A program made the position numbers and the translations under genes. The notes beneath the pieces were generated by a model that worked only from the letters and a program-made list of their open reading frames with translations, did not search any database and was not told the origin of the DNA. A stretch of 64,000 nucleotides of DNA, from assembly GCF_000011365.1 (NCBI RefSeq), contig NC_004463.1, positions 806,001 through 870,000 of the forward strand, written 5' to 3'. Of the stretch, positions 1 through 7,868 are shown one piece after another. Numbering within the stretch: position 1 is the stretch's first letter; each line of letters starts with the position of its first letter. Source of the DNA: Bradyrhizobium diazoefficiens USDA 110 (GTDB lineage Bacteria > Pseudomonadota > Alphaproteobacteria > Rhizobiales > Xanthobacteraceae).

Positions 1-13
1 ATGACGGGAAGCC

Positions 14-165
14 CCTACGCCACGCTCTCCAGCCTCGTAGGGTGGGCAAAGGCGCGCTTGCGCCGTGCCCACCGTATTCGTCATTGGAGTTAGCTTGTGC
101 GGTGGGCACGCTTCGCTTTGCCCACCCTACGGCACCGTGTTCGCGGCCTACGCCACGCTCTCCAG
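14..165. repeat. Palindromic intergenic element flanked by a 19-bp direct repeat
   Basis: Positions 14-32 and 147-165 are identical (CCTACGCCACGCTCTCCAG). The right copy is the 3' end of murU including its stop codon. Between them, 36-131 is a two-hairpin element: GGTGGGCA (41-48) pairs with TGCCCACC downstream, a second hairpin follows, and the outer ends (CGTAGGGTGGGCAAAG near 36, its complement ending at 131) are also inverted. This looks like a REPIN-type repeat whose insertion duplicated its target. The family assignment is from general knowledge of Bradyrhizobium repeats; the duplication is seen directly. No gene is visible in 1-147. Confidence 0.75.
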
Positions 166-870
166 AAATGCCTCTTCCGCCGCATGCACCGCATCAGGCG
201 TGCCGACATGCATCCAGACGCCGTCGAGGCGCAGGCCGAACAGGCGCTCCTGCTCGTTGGCGCGGTCGAACATCTTGGTCAGCGAGAACTCGCCCTGCGG
301 CGCATCGGCGAAGATCGACGGCGACAGGATCGCCGCGCCGGCATAGACGAACGGAACGACCTCTTTCTCCTTGCGCTTGCGCAGGGCTCCGTCGGGCAGC
401 ATGCCGTAATCGCCGCGGCCGCTATAGCCGATGCTGGTCGCCGTCGGCGCCATCAAGAGCAGGATGTCCATGCGCGCGGGATCGAAGTTTTCGGCAAGCC
501 GCGCCAGGTTCGAGCGCACGCCGTCGATCCACAGCGTGTCGGAATTGACATGGAAGAACGGCGCGTTGCCGAGCAGCGGCAGCGCCTTGACCACGCCGCC
601 GCCGGTGCCGAGCACCTGGTTGCGCTCGTCCGAGATGGTCACGCGCGGATGCTGGCGCGATGCGACGTGGTCGATGATCTGGTCCGGCAGGTAATGCACG
701 TTGACCACCGCCTCGCTCACGCCGGCCTGGCCGAGCTTGTCGAGCACGTGGTCGAGCAGCGGCTGGCCCGCCACCGGCACCATCGGCTTCGGCATCTTGT
801 CCGTCAGTGGACGCATGCGCAGGCCGAACCCTGCGGCGAGCACCATGGCTTTGGTCGGTTTGACGGACAT
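148..870 (-). CDS. murU: MurNAc-1-phosphate uridylyltransferase-like nucleotidyltransferase
   Basis: This 240-residue sugar-1-phosphate nucleotidyltransferase probably makes UDP-MurNAc from recycled MurNAc-1-phosphate in the cytoplasm. The N-terminus has the NTP-transferase signature (MVLAAGFGLRMRPLTD, then KPMVPVAGQPL), and GTGGGV and HVNSDTLW motifs follow. I start at 870 (MSVKPTKAM) because this places the nucleotide-binding loop at the usual distance from the N-terminus; an in-frame extension to 1008 is low-complexity and repeat-like. It lies downstream of the tsaE-amgK fusion on the same strand, matching the AmgK/MurU recycling pair known from Pseudomonas and Caulobacter. A generic mannose-1-phosphate guanylyltransferase is the alternative, but the neighbour argues for MurU. 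The last codons are duplicated at 14-32. Confidence 0.8.
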   Translation of the reverse strand: MSVKPTKAMVLAAGFGLRMRPLTDKMPKPMVPVAGQPLLDHVLDKLGQAGVSEAVVNVHYLPDQIIDHVASRQHPRVTISDERNQVLGTGGGVVKALPLLGNAPFFHVNSDTLWIDGVRSNLARLAENFDPARMDILLLMAPTATSIGYSGRGDYGMLPDGALRKRKEKEVVPFVYAGAAILSPSIFADAPQGEFSLTKMFDRANEQERLFGLRLDGVWMHVGTPDAVHAAEEAFLESVA

Positions 871-1063
871 CGTTTGCTTTCTCAGATTCGTCTTTCTCAG
901 CCTCGTGGACTCAGAACTCTTGGGATTAGAACTCTTGGAATTACTCTCGAAATTGCCCTTGGAATTCGCGTTCGCGGCAATCCTAGCACGGGACTCATTC
1001 AGCCGCACCGCATCTCAACCGCCTTAGCCACCTGCCGTGACGGTTGTACGACGGGTGTGGCCG

Positions 1064-1381
1064 TTACGCCCCGACGGATGCGGAACGCGCCTTTTTCTTC
1101 TTGTCGCCGAGCTTGAGGAAGTTGACGCCGATCTGGTCGCCATTGACCCAGGCAAGCTCACAGCGCCGGTACGCGAGTCCGGTGGACGACAGCAGGAGAA
1201 AAAATTCCTTCAGATGGAGCCCTTCGACCGAACCGTCGATGGTCAGCTTGGCGCCGCTCTGGGAGACGTCCTCCATGGTGCAGTCGCGCCGCCACGTGCC
1301 GTCGATTCCCATCATCTGGGCCGGAATCCCACGCTCGAAAACAACCCGGCTGTTGCTGCGCTGGTCTGTCTTCACCGCCAT
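1064..1381 (-). CDS. PilZ domain protein
   Basis: This 105-residue protein is a single PilZ domain. It has the RxxxR motif (RSNSR, near residues 8-12) and the DxSxxG motif (DVSQSG, near residue 38), the two elements that bind cyclic di-GMP, so it is probably a competent receptor. It has no signal peptide or membrane segment and ends in a basic tail rich in lysine. It sits between amgK and murU in the same orientation, so it may be co-transcribed with the wall-recycling genes. Its target is unknown. Confidence 0.85.
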   Translation of the reverse strand: MAVKTDQRSNSRVVFERGIPAQMMGIDGTWRRDCTMEDVSQSGAKLTIDGSVEGLHLKEFFLLLSSTGLAYRRCELAWVNGDQIGVNFLKLGDKKKKARSASVGA

Positions 1382-1468
1382 CTGCCCTTGCTCCAGCCCG
1401 GTAATTATTTGGCTCCTTGCCGCCAGAATACCGACGTCTTGGCTAACAGCCGGTAAATCGGGCCCGAA

Positions 1469-3025
1469 TCAGCCTTGGGGCGGTTCTGGTGCCGGTTCTT
1501 GTGACGGCCTTTGGGGTGGCGGGACGTTGGCGAGATACCAGTCGCGCAAATGGCTGAGCGCGGGATGCGCCAGCGAGCGCTGGAGGTAGGTCCAGATCCG
1601 CGGCTGGTGGCGCAGGTAATGCGGCTTGCCGTCGCGGCGGTTGAGCCGGGCGAAGGTGCCGAGCAGGCGGGTGTTCCGCTGCGCCGACATGATGGCGTAG
1701 AGCTCGGCGAAACCGGCCGGATCGAAGCTCGCATCACCAGCGCGGCGCGCCTTGATGTAGCGCGACAACAGCGTCAGCTCGAGATTCTCGGGCACGTCGA
1801 TGCGGGCGTCCTGGAGCAGCGACACCACGTCGTAGGATTGCGGCCCTAGCACGGTGTCCTGGAAATCGATCACGCCGACGCGTTCGATGCCGGTGCGCAT
1901 CCCGAGCCAGATCAAATTGGGCGAGTGATAGTCGCGGATGATCCACGTCCTCGGCGCGGCCAGCGGCTTCTTCAGCAGCTCGCGCCACATCGCAAAGAAT
2001 TCCGCTCGCTTCGGCTCGCTCAGCGGCGCGTTGCGATCGGGCAGATACCATTCCGGCATCAATCCGATTTCGATCAGCATCGCTTCGGTGTCGAAGACCG
2101 GAATGGCGTAGCTCTGCCCGTCCAGCGGCAGCGTCTCCGGCAGCGTCTTGCCGTGCAGCACCGCCAGCACGTCGGTCGCGGCTTCGTAGCGCTCGGGAAT
2201 CGGGCGCGGCGGGTTGCCTTCGATTACGCCTTCGCTGCCGAAATCCTCCGATATCAGGAAGCCGTGGTCGAGATCGGCATGATGGATCGCGGGCGCCGAG
2301 ATGCCTTGCGCGCGCAGGCCTTCGTCGATGGCGACGAAGGGTTTGACGTTTTCGGCGAGATGCACCGCGGCGCTGTAGGACTTTCCGTTGTAGAGCGCCG
2401 CGCCGTCGGGGCGCTGCGGAAAGTTCATGAGGATGACGATCTCGTCGTCGCGCAGCAGCCGCGCGTAGGACCGTGTCGAGGCGTCGCCGGCCATGCGCCG
2501 CCGCATTGCGTCGAGATAGCCGGATGCGTCGAGGAATTCGCGCAGCGCTTTCAGACGCGCGACCTGGGCTGCGCTCTTGCCGTAACCGGTGATGTCGGCG
2601 GCACGTGCGTTCGAGCCCAGAGCCGGACGATGGGTGAGTGCGATGTCGATGCGATCCTCGGGCAGCGCCGACGGCGCACGCTCCGGCCATTCGATCAGGA
2701 CAAGCGTGGCGTCCGGCAGCGGCGACAGCCCGATCTCCTCGAGCTCGCTCTCGTCCTCGACGCGGTAGAGGTCGGCATGCATGACCGGAAACGGCGGCAG
2801 CTCATAACCCTGCACCAGAGTGAAGGTCGGGCTCGGCACTTCCAGCGCCTCGTCGTCGGCGAGGTAGCGGATCATGGCGCGGGCGGCCGCGGTCTTGCCG
2901 GCGCCGAGGTCGCCGGTGAGCGTGATGACATCGCCCGGCCCGACCAGCAGCGCGAGATCAGCCATCAGTTGCGCGGTGGCCGTCTCGTTGTGAAGCGCGA
3001 CGGAGAATGTGGTTGGCGCGCTCAT
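1469..3025 (-). CDS. TsaE-AmgK fusion: t6A biosynthesis ATPase joined to sugar kinase
   Basis: This 518-residue protein joins two families. Residues 1 to about 150 are TsaE, the ATPase of tRNA threonylcarbamoyladenosine (t6A37) synthesis, with a Walker A (GDLGAGKTAAA), the SPTFTLVQ motif and HADLYRVE. From about residue 175 to the end is an aminoglycoside-phosphotransferase-fold kinase like AmgK, which phosphorylates MurNAc/GlcNAc at the anomeric position; its DYHSPNLIW and GVIDFQD segments carry the catalytic and metal-binding aspartates. In Caulobacter these are, to my knowledge, separate neighbouring genes. The start overlaps the divL stop (ATGA), indicating translational coupling. No frameshift or stop lies between the halves, so the fusion is real in this sequence. 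Confidence 0.9.
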   Translation of the reverse strand: MSAPTTFSVALHNETATAQLMADLALLVGPGDVITLTGDLGAGKTAAARAMIRYLADDEALEVPSPTFTLVQGYELPPFPVMHADLYRVEDESELEEIGLSPLPDATLVLIEWPERAPSALPEDRIDIALTHRPALGSNARAADITGYGKSAAQVARLKALREFLDASGYLDAMRRRMAGDASTRSYARLLRDDEIVILMNFPQRPDGAALYNGKSYSAAVHLAENVKPFVAIDEGLRAQGISAPAIHHADLDHGFLISEDFGSEGVIEGNPPRPIPERYEAATDVLAVLHGKTLPETLPLDGQSYAIPVFDTEAMLIEIGLMPEWYLPDRNAPLSEPKRAEFFAMWRELLKKPLAAPRTWIIRDYHSPNLIWLGMRTGIERVGVIDFQDTVLGPQSYDVVSLLQDARIDVPENLELTLLSRYIKARRAGDASFDPAGFAELYAIMSAQRNTRLLGTFARLNRRDGKPHYLRHQPRIWTYLQRSLAHPALSHLRDWYLANVPPPQRPSQEPAPEPPQG

Positions 3026-5526
3026 TCGGCGGCGTCGCGATGCGCCGCCTGGTCGGTCGGGAAGTCGCAGATCACGACCGTGCCCCGGCCCACGATCGAA
3101 TCCACCCGCACCTTGCCGCCATGCAGCTCGACGAAGGAGCGCACCAGCGACAGGCCGAGCCCGGCGCCGCGGTGACGCGACCCCTGCGAGCGGCTTTCGA
3201 ACCAGTTGAACACCTTGTCCTTCATGTCGGCAGGTATTCCAGGCCCGGAATCTGTCACAGTGAAGACCACACTGTGCTCGGTGCGGCGCGCGCTGATGCC
3301 GACGGTGGAATCCTGTGGAGAAAACCCGACGGCGTTGGCGAGGAGGTTATAGAGCACCTGCACCACGCGCTTTTCGTCGCCGATGAAGCTGCCGATATCG
3401 GGCGCGATCTCGACCTTCAGGCGGATGCGGTCGGTGGCGAGCCGGTCCTGGATGCCCTCGGCGGCGAGCTCGATGGTCTTGCTGACGTCGACCGGGCCGA
3501 GTTCCAGCTTCATCGCGCCGGCGTCGATGGTGGCGAGATCTAGGATGTTGTTGGTCAGCGCCAGCAGCGCGTTGGTCGATTTGGTGACGTAGTCGAGATA
3601 TTCGGCCTGTTTCGGCGTCAGCGGTCCGGTCGAGGGATCGCTGAGGAAATGCGCGAAGCCGATAATGGTGGTGAGCGGCGAGCGCAGCTCGTAGGAGACG
3701 TGGTGGACGAAATCCACCTTCATCTGGTCGGCGGCCTCCAGCGCCTCGTTGCGCTCGCGCAGCGCGCGCTCGACGTTCTCGGTGTCGGTGATGTCCTGGA
3801 ACGTCAGCATGGTGGCGCCGTCGTGCAGCGGCCGGATCATGCCGTCGAGCACGCTGCCGTCCTTGCGGTCCAGCTTCAGCGGCACGTCGGCGCGGCTCTC
3901 GATCGAGGTGACGGCCTCGCGGATCTGCCGCCAGACCACGGGATCGTCGAACAGTTGATGGCACCAGCCTTCGACGGTCTGGATGTGCGGCTCGTCGCGC
4001 ATCGCGTCGCTCGACAGCTTCCACATCCGGACGAAGGCCGGGTTGAAGAGCTGCGCCTTGCCGTTGCTGCCGAACACCGCGACGCCCTCGGCGAGGCTGT
4101 CCAGCGTCTCGCGCTGGACCCGGATCATGCCGTCGAAGCGGCGGGCGAGCTCGAGGCTCTCGGTGACGTCGTCGAACAGATAGGTGACGCCGCCTTCCGG
4201 GTTCGGCGTGGTGACGACGGAGAGGGCGCGGCCGTCGGGCAGATACCAAGTATCCTTGGCGGCCTCGACCGCGCGATACGCCTCGTGCAGCTTGGCCTTC
4301 CAGGCGCGGAAGTCGGGCTGCTCCGGCAGTTTTCGCGCGGCACGGAGCTGGTCCAGCACGCTGGAATCATCGGGATTGGCGTCGAGGAAGGTACGGTCGA
4401 GGTCCCATAGCCGGCGGTAGGAATCGTTGTAGAAGGCAAGGCGCCGGTGGCCGTCGAACACGGCGACGCCGGAGGAGAGCTGGTCGAGCGTGCGGCGATG
4501 CGCCTCCGCCATCCGCACCAGCGCCGAGCTCAGCGCATCCGCCTCGCTGGCATCGATCGCGACGCCGACGCTGCCGCTGCCGACATTGACGGCGCGCACG
4601 TCGTAGATGCGCCGCTCGCCGCCGATCACGATCGGCAGCCGGGAGGTGAAATTGGCCGCGTCCTTCAGTCCCCGTTCCATGGCGCCGCGGTCGGCGCTGT
4701 CGAGCAGCTCGAGCTTGCGCTCGTGGGCGTCGCTGAAGCTCGCAGCCTCGGTCGCGCGGACATAGGCCGGGTTGGCGAAAGTGAGCGCACCGTTCTCGCC
4801 CTTGGCCCAGATCGGCCAGGGTGCCGCCGCAGCGAAGCCGCGCAGCATCTCGGTCTCGTCGGAGAGCGCCTTGTAGCGCAGATTGGTTTCGGCCAGATCC
4901 CGGCGCAGGCCCGAGAGTTCGCGAATCCTGACAATGGCCTGGCCACCGATGGCGCGGCCGATGGCTTCCAGCGTATGGCCATGCGCGGTGGTCAGCGTCA
5001 GCTGGAACCCGTCGCCGCGGTCGCGCAGCGCATCCACAGCGTGATCCATCTGGAGCGCGGGTTCCGGCGGCAGCCAGGTTCCGAAGGCGAGCACGCGCTG
5101 CGGGGAGGAGTCGCGCGGCAGCACCATCGAGACGTCGCCCGAAATCTGCGCGCGGTTGTCGCCCGCCGGCCAGGAGATCAGGATCTGCGGTTCGGCGAAC
5201 AGCAGCGCGCCGAAGCGGTCGGCCTGGAGTTGCAGTTCCCCGATCCGCGCGCGCAGCCGCGCCTCGTTCTTCGCCGTGCGCACGCGCGTGCGCATCAGCA
5301 GGATCGCGGCCATCACCGAGAAGCCGAGCAGCGCCAGCGCGGTGGCGAGCACCGCAAGTTCCTGCCGGTTGAAGTCCAGCAATTCCGAAAGTGTGCCAAC
5401 GAAGTCGGCGGCCTCGGCCGGCGCAGCCGGCAGCAGCGCCGCGAGAGCGCTCCCGATCAGGCCGTCGCGCACGAGCGATGTGCACGATAGCAGCGTCCGA
5501 CGCATCGACACGATCACGCCTGACAT
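3022..5526 (-). CDS. divL: DivL-like PAS histidine-kinase-fold cell-cycle regulator
   Basis: This 834-residue membrane protein has two N-terminal hydrophobic segments (about residues 22-40 and 56-78), a coiled region, several PAS-like repeats, and a HisKA/HATPase core. The H-box reads HVSYELRSPLTT, so the phospho-accepting histidine is replaced by Tyr612, the hallmark of Caulobacter DivL. The ATPase lobe keeps the N box (NLLANAVGF), DSGPGIP and GAGLGLSLV. DivL acts with DivK to control CckA and hence CtrA. I start at 5526 (MSGVIVSMRR) because the upstream in-frame extension looks non-coding. It is first in a run with tsaE-amgK, as divL precedes tsaE in Caulobacter. Autophosphorylation on histidine is not expected. 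Confidence 0.87.
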   Translation of the reverse strand: MSGVIVSMRRTLLSCTSLVRDGLIGSALAALLPAAPAEAADFVGTLSELLDFNRQELAVLATALALLGFSVMAAILLMRTRVRTAKNEARLRARIGELQLQADRFGALLFAEPQILISWPAGDNRAQISGDVSMVLPRDSSPQRVLAFGTWLPPEPALQMDHAVDALRDRGDGFQLTLTTAHGHTLEAIGRAIGGQAIVRIRELSGLRRDLAETNLRYKALSDETEMLRGFAAAAPWPIWAKGENGALTFANPAYVRATEAASFSDAHERKLELLDSADRGAMERGLKDAANFTSRLPIVIGGERRIYDVRAVNVGSGSVGVAIDASEADALSSALVRMAEAHRRTLDQLSSGVAVFDGHRRLAFYNDSYRRLWDLDRTFLDANPDDSSVLDQLRAARKLPEQPDFRAWKAKLHEAYRAVEAAKDTWYLPDGRALSVVTTPNPEGGVTYLFDDVTESLELARRFDGMIRVQRETLDSLAEGVAVFGSNGKAQLFNPAFVRMWKLSSDAMRDEPHIQTVEGWCHQLFDDPVVWRQIREAVTSIESRADVPLKLDRKDGSVLDGMIRPLHDGATMLTFQDITDTENVERALRERNEALEAADQMKVDFVHHVSYELRSPLTTIIGFAHFLSDPSTGPLTPKQAEYLDYVTKSTNALLALTNNILDLATIDAGAMKLELGPVDVSKTIELAAEGIQDRLATDRIRLKVEIAPDIGSFIGDEKRVVQVLYNLLANAVGFSPQDSTVGISARRTEHSVVFTVTDSGPGIPADMKDKVFNWFESRSQGSRHRGAGLGLSLVRSFVELHGGKVRVDSIVGRGTVVICDFPTDQAAHRDAAE

Positions 5527-5708
5527 AGTTGCCCCAAGACCGCACGAATTTACGCGCGGCGACCCCCGTCGCGCGCGAATCAAACGACAATACCCCCACC
5601 GTGACTCCACCGGTAAGAGTCCAGATCGTGAACGCAAAGGCGGCCCCAAAAAAATGCGGGACGTGGCGTTCCGGGTTCACGTAGTTCTTCGGAGAATTCG
5701 GCTGGAGT

Positions 5709-5911
5709 TGCCGTGCGTTAGCGGCCCATGCGAACTGTTGCCCCGATGAAGGTGCGCTCCCTCGCCCGCTCGCGGGGGAGGGTTGGGGAGGGGGTGTCTC
5801 CGCGGTGGGAATCCCCGAGAGGAGAGAACCCTCACCCGCGTCGCTTCGCTCCGCGACCTCTCTCGCAAGCGGGAGAGGTGAAGCCCAACTCGCTGCCGTG
5901 CGTTAGCGGCC
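5709..5911. repeat. CTCTCCCGC-type palindromic element with 18-bp direct repeats
   Basis: Positions 5709-5726 and 5894-5911 are identical (TGCCGTGCGTTAGCGGCC). The right copy contains the dut stop codon (5903-5905). The roughly 167 bp between holds the repeat seen again near 28899: CTCGCCCGCTCGCGGGGGAG around 5760 and CTCTCGCAAGCGGGAGAGG around 5860, which can fold back. As at 14-165, the insertion duplicated the end of the adjoining gene. With 5527-5708 this makes up the divL-dut gap. Confidence 0.75.
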
Positions 5912-6361
5912 GGTCGAGCCGAAGCCGCCGGCGCCGCGATCGGTCGCCGACAAGGTCGCCACCGGAACCAGCGCGGCCTGAACCACGGGCGCGATGACCA
6001 TCTGCGCGATCCGCTCGCCGCGCTTGATCACGAAGGCCGCTGCGCCGTGGTTGATCAGGATCACCTTGATCTCGCCGCGATAGTCCGCGTCGATGGTTCC
6101 GGGCGAGTTCAGCACGGTGACGCCGTGCTTGGCGGCAAGCCCCGAGCGCGGCCGCACCTGCGCCTCGTGCCCGGGCGGCAAGGCGATCGCAAGGCCGGTC
6201 GGCACCAGCGCATATCGGCCGGACGCAAGCGTCAGCGGCGCGTCCTCCGGAACCGCGGCCATCAGGTCGAGACCGGCGGCCTCCGCCGTCTGATAGGCCG
6301 GCAGCGGCAGGCCCTCGGCATGCGGCAGGCGTTGCAGTTCGACCGTGACTTTCGTGCTCAA
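5903..6361 (-). CDS. dut: Deoxyuridine 5'-triphosphate nucleotidohydrolase (dUTPase)
   Basis: This 152-residue trimeric dUTPase hydrolyses dUTP to dUMP and pyrophosphate, keeping uracil out of DNA and feeding dTMP synthesis. All five family motifs are present in order: [37 protein letters not shown]; and the C-terminal [10 protein letters not shown] that closes over the active site. The start codon is TTG at 6361, overlapping the coaBC stop as TTGA, so it is probably translated by coupling to coaBC. The coaBC-dut pair is conserved widely in proteobacteria. Its 3' end was duplicated by the adjacent repeat. Confidence 0.97.
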   Translation of the reverse strand: MSTKVTVELQRLPHAEGLPLPAYQTAEAAGLDLMAAVPEDAPLTLASGRYALVPTGLAIALPPGHEAQVRPRSGLAAKHGVTVLNSPGTIDADYRGEIKVILINHGAAAFVIKRGERIAQMVIAPVVQAALVPVATLSATDRGAGGFGSTGR

Positions 6362-7809
6362 GATGCGGGCTCCAGGGATTTGCCGATCACACTCTTGACG
6401 ATATGCGCGATCAGCTCGGTGGCGACCTGTTCCTTGGTCATCGCGGGCCAGGAATCAACCGCGATCTCGCCGTTCTTCTCACCATTCTTGCGGCTGATGA
6501 GGTGGACAGTGTTGCGGTCGCCGCCCATCACGCCGGTCGCCGGCGAGACGTCGTTGGCGACGATCCAGTCGCAGCCCTTGCGGGCAAGTTTTGTCTTGGC
6601 GTTGTCGATGAGGTGCTCGGTCTCGGCGGCGAAGCCGATCACCAGCGGCGGGCGCTTGTCGGTCAGCTTCGCGATCGTGGCGAGGATGTCGGGGTTCTCG
6701 ACCAGCTGGAGCGGCGGCATGCCGGCCGAGGTCTTCTTCAGCTTCTGCTCGCCCTCATTGGCGACGCGCCAGTCGGCGACCGCGGCGGCGAAGATCGCGA
6801 TGTCGGCGGGAAGGGCCGCCTGCACCTGCTCCAGCATCTGCCGCGCCGATTCCACATGCTTCACCGTCACGCCCTGGGGATCGCCGAGATCGACCGGGCC
6901 GCTCACCAAGATCACCTCGGCGCCGGCGGCCTGCGCGGCGGCGGCGATGGCAAAACCCTGCTTGCCGGAGGAGCGGTTGGCGATGTAGCGCACCGGGTCG
7001 ATCGGCTCGTGGGTCGGGCCCGCGGTGATCAGCACGCGCTTGCCGGCGAGCGGGCGCGGCACCGGCGGCCGCAGCAGGCGCTCGGCGGCGGCGGCGATCT
7101 CCAACGCCTCGGACATGCGGCCGATACCGGCTTCACCCGCCTCGGCCATCTCTCCGGAATTCGGCCCGATCAGCACGACGCCGTCGCGCTGAAGCTGCGC
7201 GACGTTGCGTCGGGTCGCCGCGTTGTTCCACATCAGCGGATTCATCGCCGGCGCCAGCAGCACCTTGCGGTTGGTCGCGAGCAGAATGGCGCTGGCGAGG
7301 TCGTCGGCATGGCCGTTCGCCATCTTGGCCATCAGGTCGGCCGTGGCGGGGGCCACCACGATCAAGTCGCAGTCACGGGCCAGGCGGATATGGCCGGCGT
7401 CGAACTCGCTCTGGGGATCGAACAGGTCGGTATAGACGCGCTCATGCGAAAGGGCGCTGACCGAGAGCGGCGTGACGAACTGCTGGGCCGCGTTGGTCAG
7501 CACGCAGCGGACCTCGATGCGCCGCTCCTTCAGCCTTCGGATCAGGTCGAGCGATTTAAAGGCCGCGATCCCGCCGCCGATGATCAGAGTGACGCTGGCC
7601 TCGGCAAGGGCGCCGGTGCGCTGAGGCGTCGGAGCGGTGGATGCCGTAGGCGGCACCGCAAAGGGCGTCAACGGCTCCTCACGGCCCTCGATCAGCTCCC
7701 GCAGGATGACCCGGACCTCTTCCTCAAGGGACCTGTGATTCTTGGCCGAACGCAGCCGCAGATAGGTTTTGACGTGTTCGTCGAGCTTGCGGATGGTTAG
7801 GCTCGCCAT
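6358..7809 (-). CDS. coaBC: Ribbon-helix-helix domain fused to CoaBC
   Basis: This 483-residue protein makes 4'-phosphopantetheine from phosphopantothenate and cysteine. Residues 1 to about 42 are a FitA/VapB-type ribbon-helix-helix antitoxin-like DNA-binding domain ([17 protein letters not shown], then [13 protein letters not shown]). A Pro/Thr-rich linker leads to the CoaC flavoprotein domain ([25 protein letters not shown]), then the CoaB ligase domain ([24 protein letters not shown]). The usual ACG cysteine motif of CoaC reads EAG here. I start at the ATG at 7809, preceded by GGAGGG, rather than the GTG five codons upstream. Tandem palindromes at 7829-7868 lie just upstream, so this enzyme may regulate its own transcription. 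No toxin gene is adjacent. Confidence 0.93.
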   Translation of the reverse strand: MASLTIRKLDEHVKTYLRLRSAKNHRSLEEEVRVILRELIEGREEPLTPFAVPPTASTAPTPQRTGALAEASVTLIIGGGIAAFKSLDLIRRLKERRIEVRCVLTNAAQQFVTPLSVSALSHERVYTDLFDPQSEFDAGHIRLARDCDLIVVAPATADLMAKMANGHADDLASAILLATNRKVLLAPAMNPLMWNNAATRRNVAQLQRDGVVLIGPNSGEMAEAGEAGIGRMSEALEIAAAAERLLRPPVPRPLAGKRVLITAGPTHEPIDPVRYIANRSSGKQGFAIAAAAQAAGAEVILVSGPVDLGDPQGVTVKHVESARQMLEQVQAALPADIAIFAAAVADWRVANEGEQKLKKTSAGMPPLQLVENPDILATIAKLTDKRPPLVIGFAAETEHLIDNAKTKLARKGCDWIVANDVSPATGVMGGDRNTVHLISRKNGEKNGEIAVDSWPAMTKEQVATELIAHIVKSVIGKSLEPAS

Positions 7810-7828
7810 GACGCCCTCCGGCACGGAA

Positions 7829-7868
7829 TGATAGCGATGCTATCAATCAAGTGATTGCAATGCAATCA
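7829..7868. promoter_or_regulatory. Tandem palindromic operator candidate upstream of coaBC
   Basis: Two perfect inverted repeats of identical geometry lie here: TGATAGC-GAT-GCTATCA (7829-7845) and TGATTGC-AAT-GCAATCA (7852-7868). Their centres are 23 bp apart, about two helical turns. Half-sites of the form GCTATCA/TGATAGC resemble, from memory, the FitAB operator bound by a ribbon-helix-helix protein of the class fused to CoaBC. The right palindrome includes the ubiB stop codon, and the pair ends 20 bp before the coaBC start codon. Binding is inferred. Confidence 0.7.

Noticed and set aside
97..1116. Long plus-strand open frames over murU
   Set aside because: They are antisense to a clear nucleotidyltransferase; composition is Arg/His/Gly-rich as expected for shadow frames in GC-rich DNA.
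2083..2690. Minus-strand Arg-rich frame inside tsaE-amgK
   Set aside because: Frame-shifted shadow of the fusion; no start signals or recognisable domain.
6358..7824. Toxin-antitoxin module at coaBC
   Set aside because: Only the antitoxin-type domain is present, fused to CoaBC; no PIN-domain or other toxin gene lies on either side.
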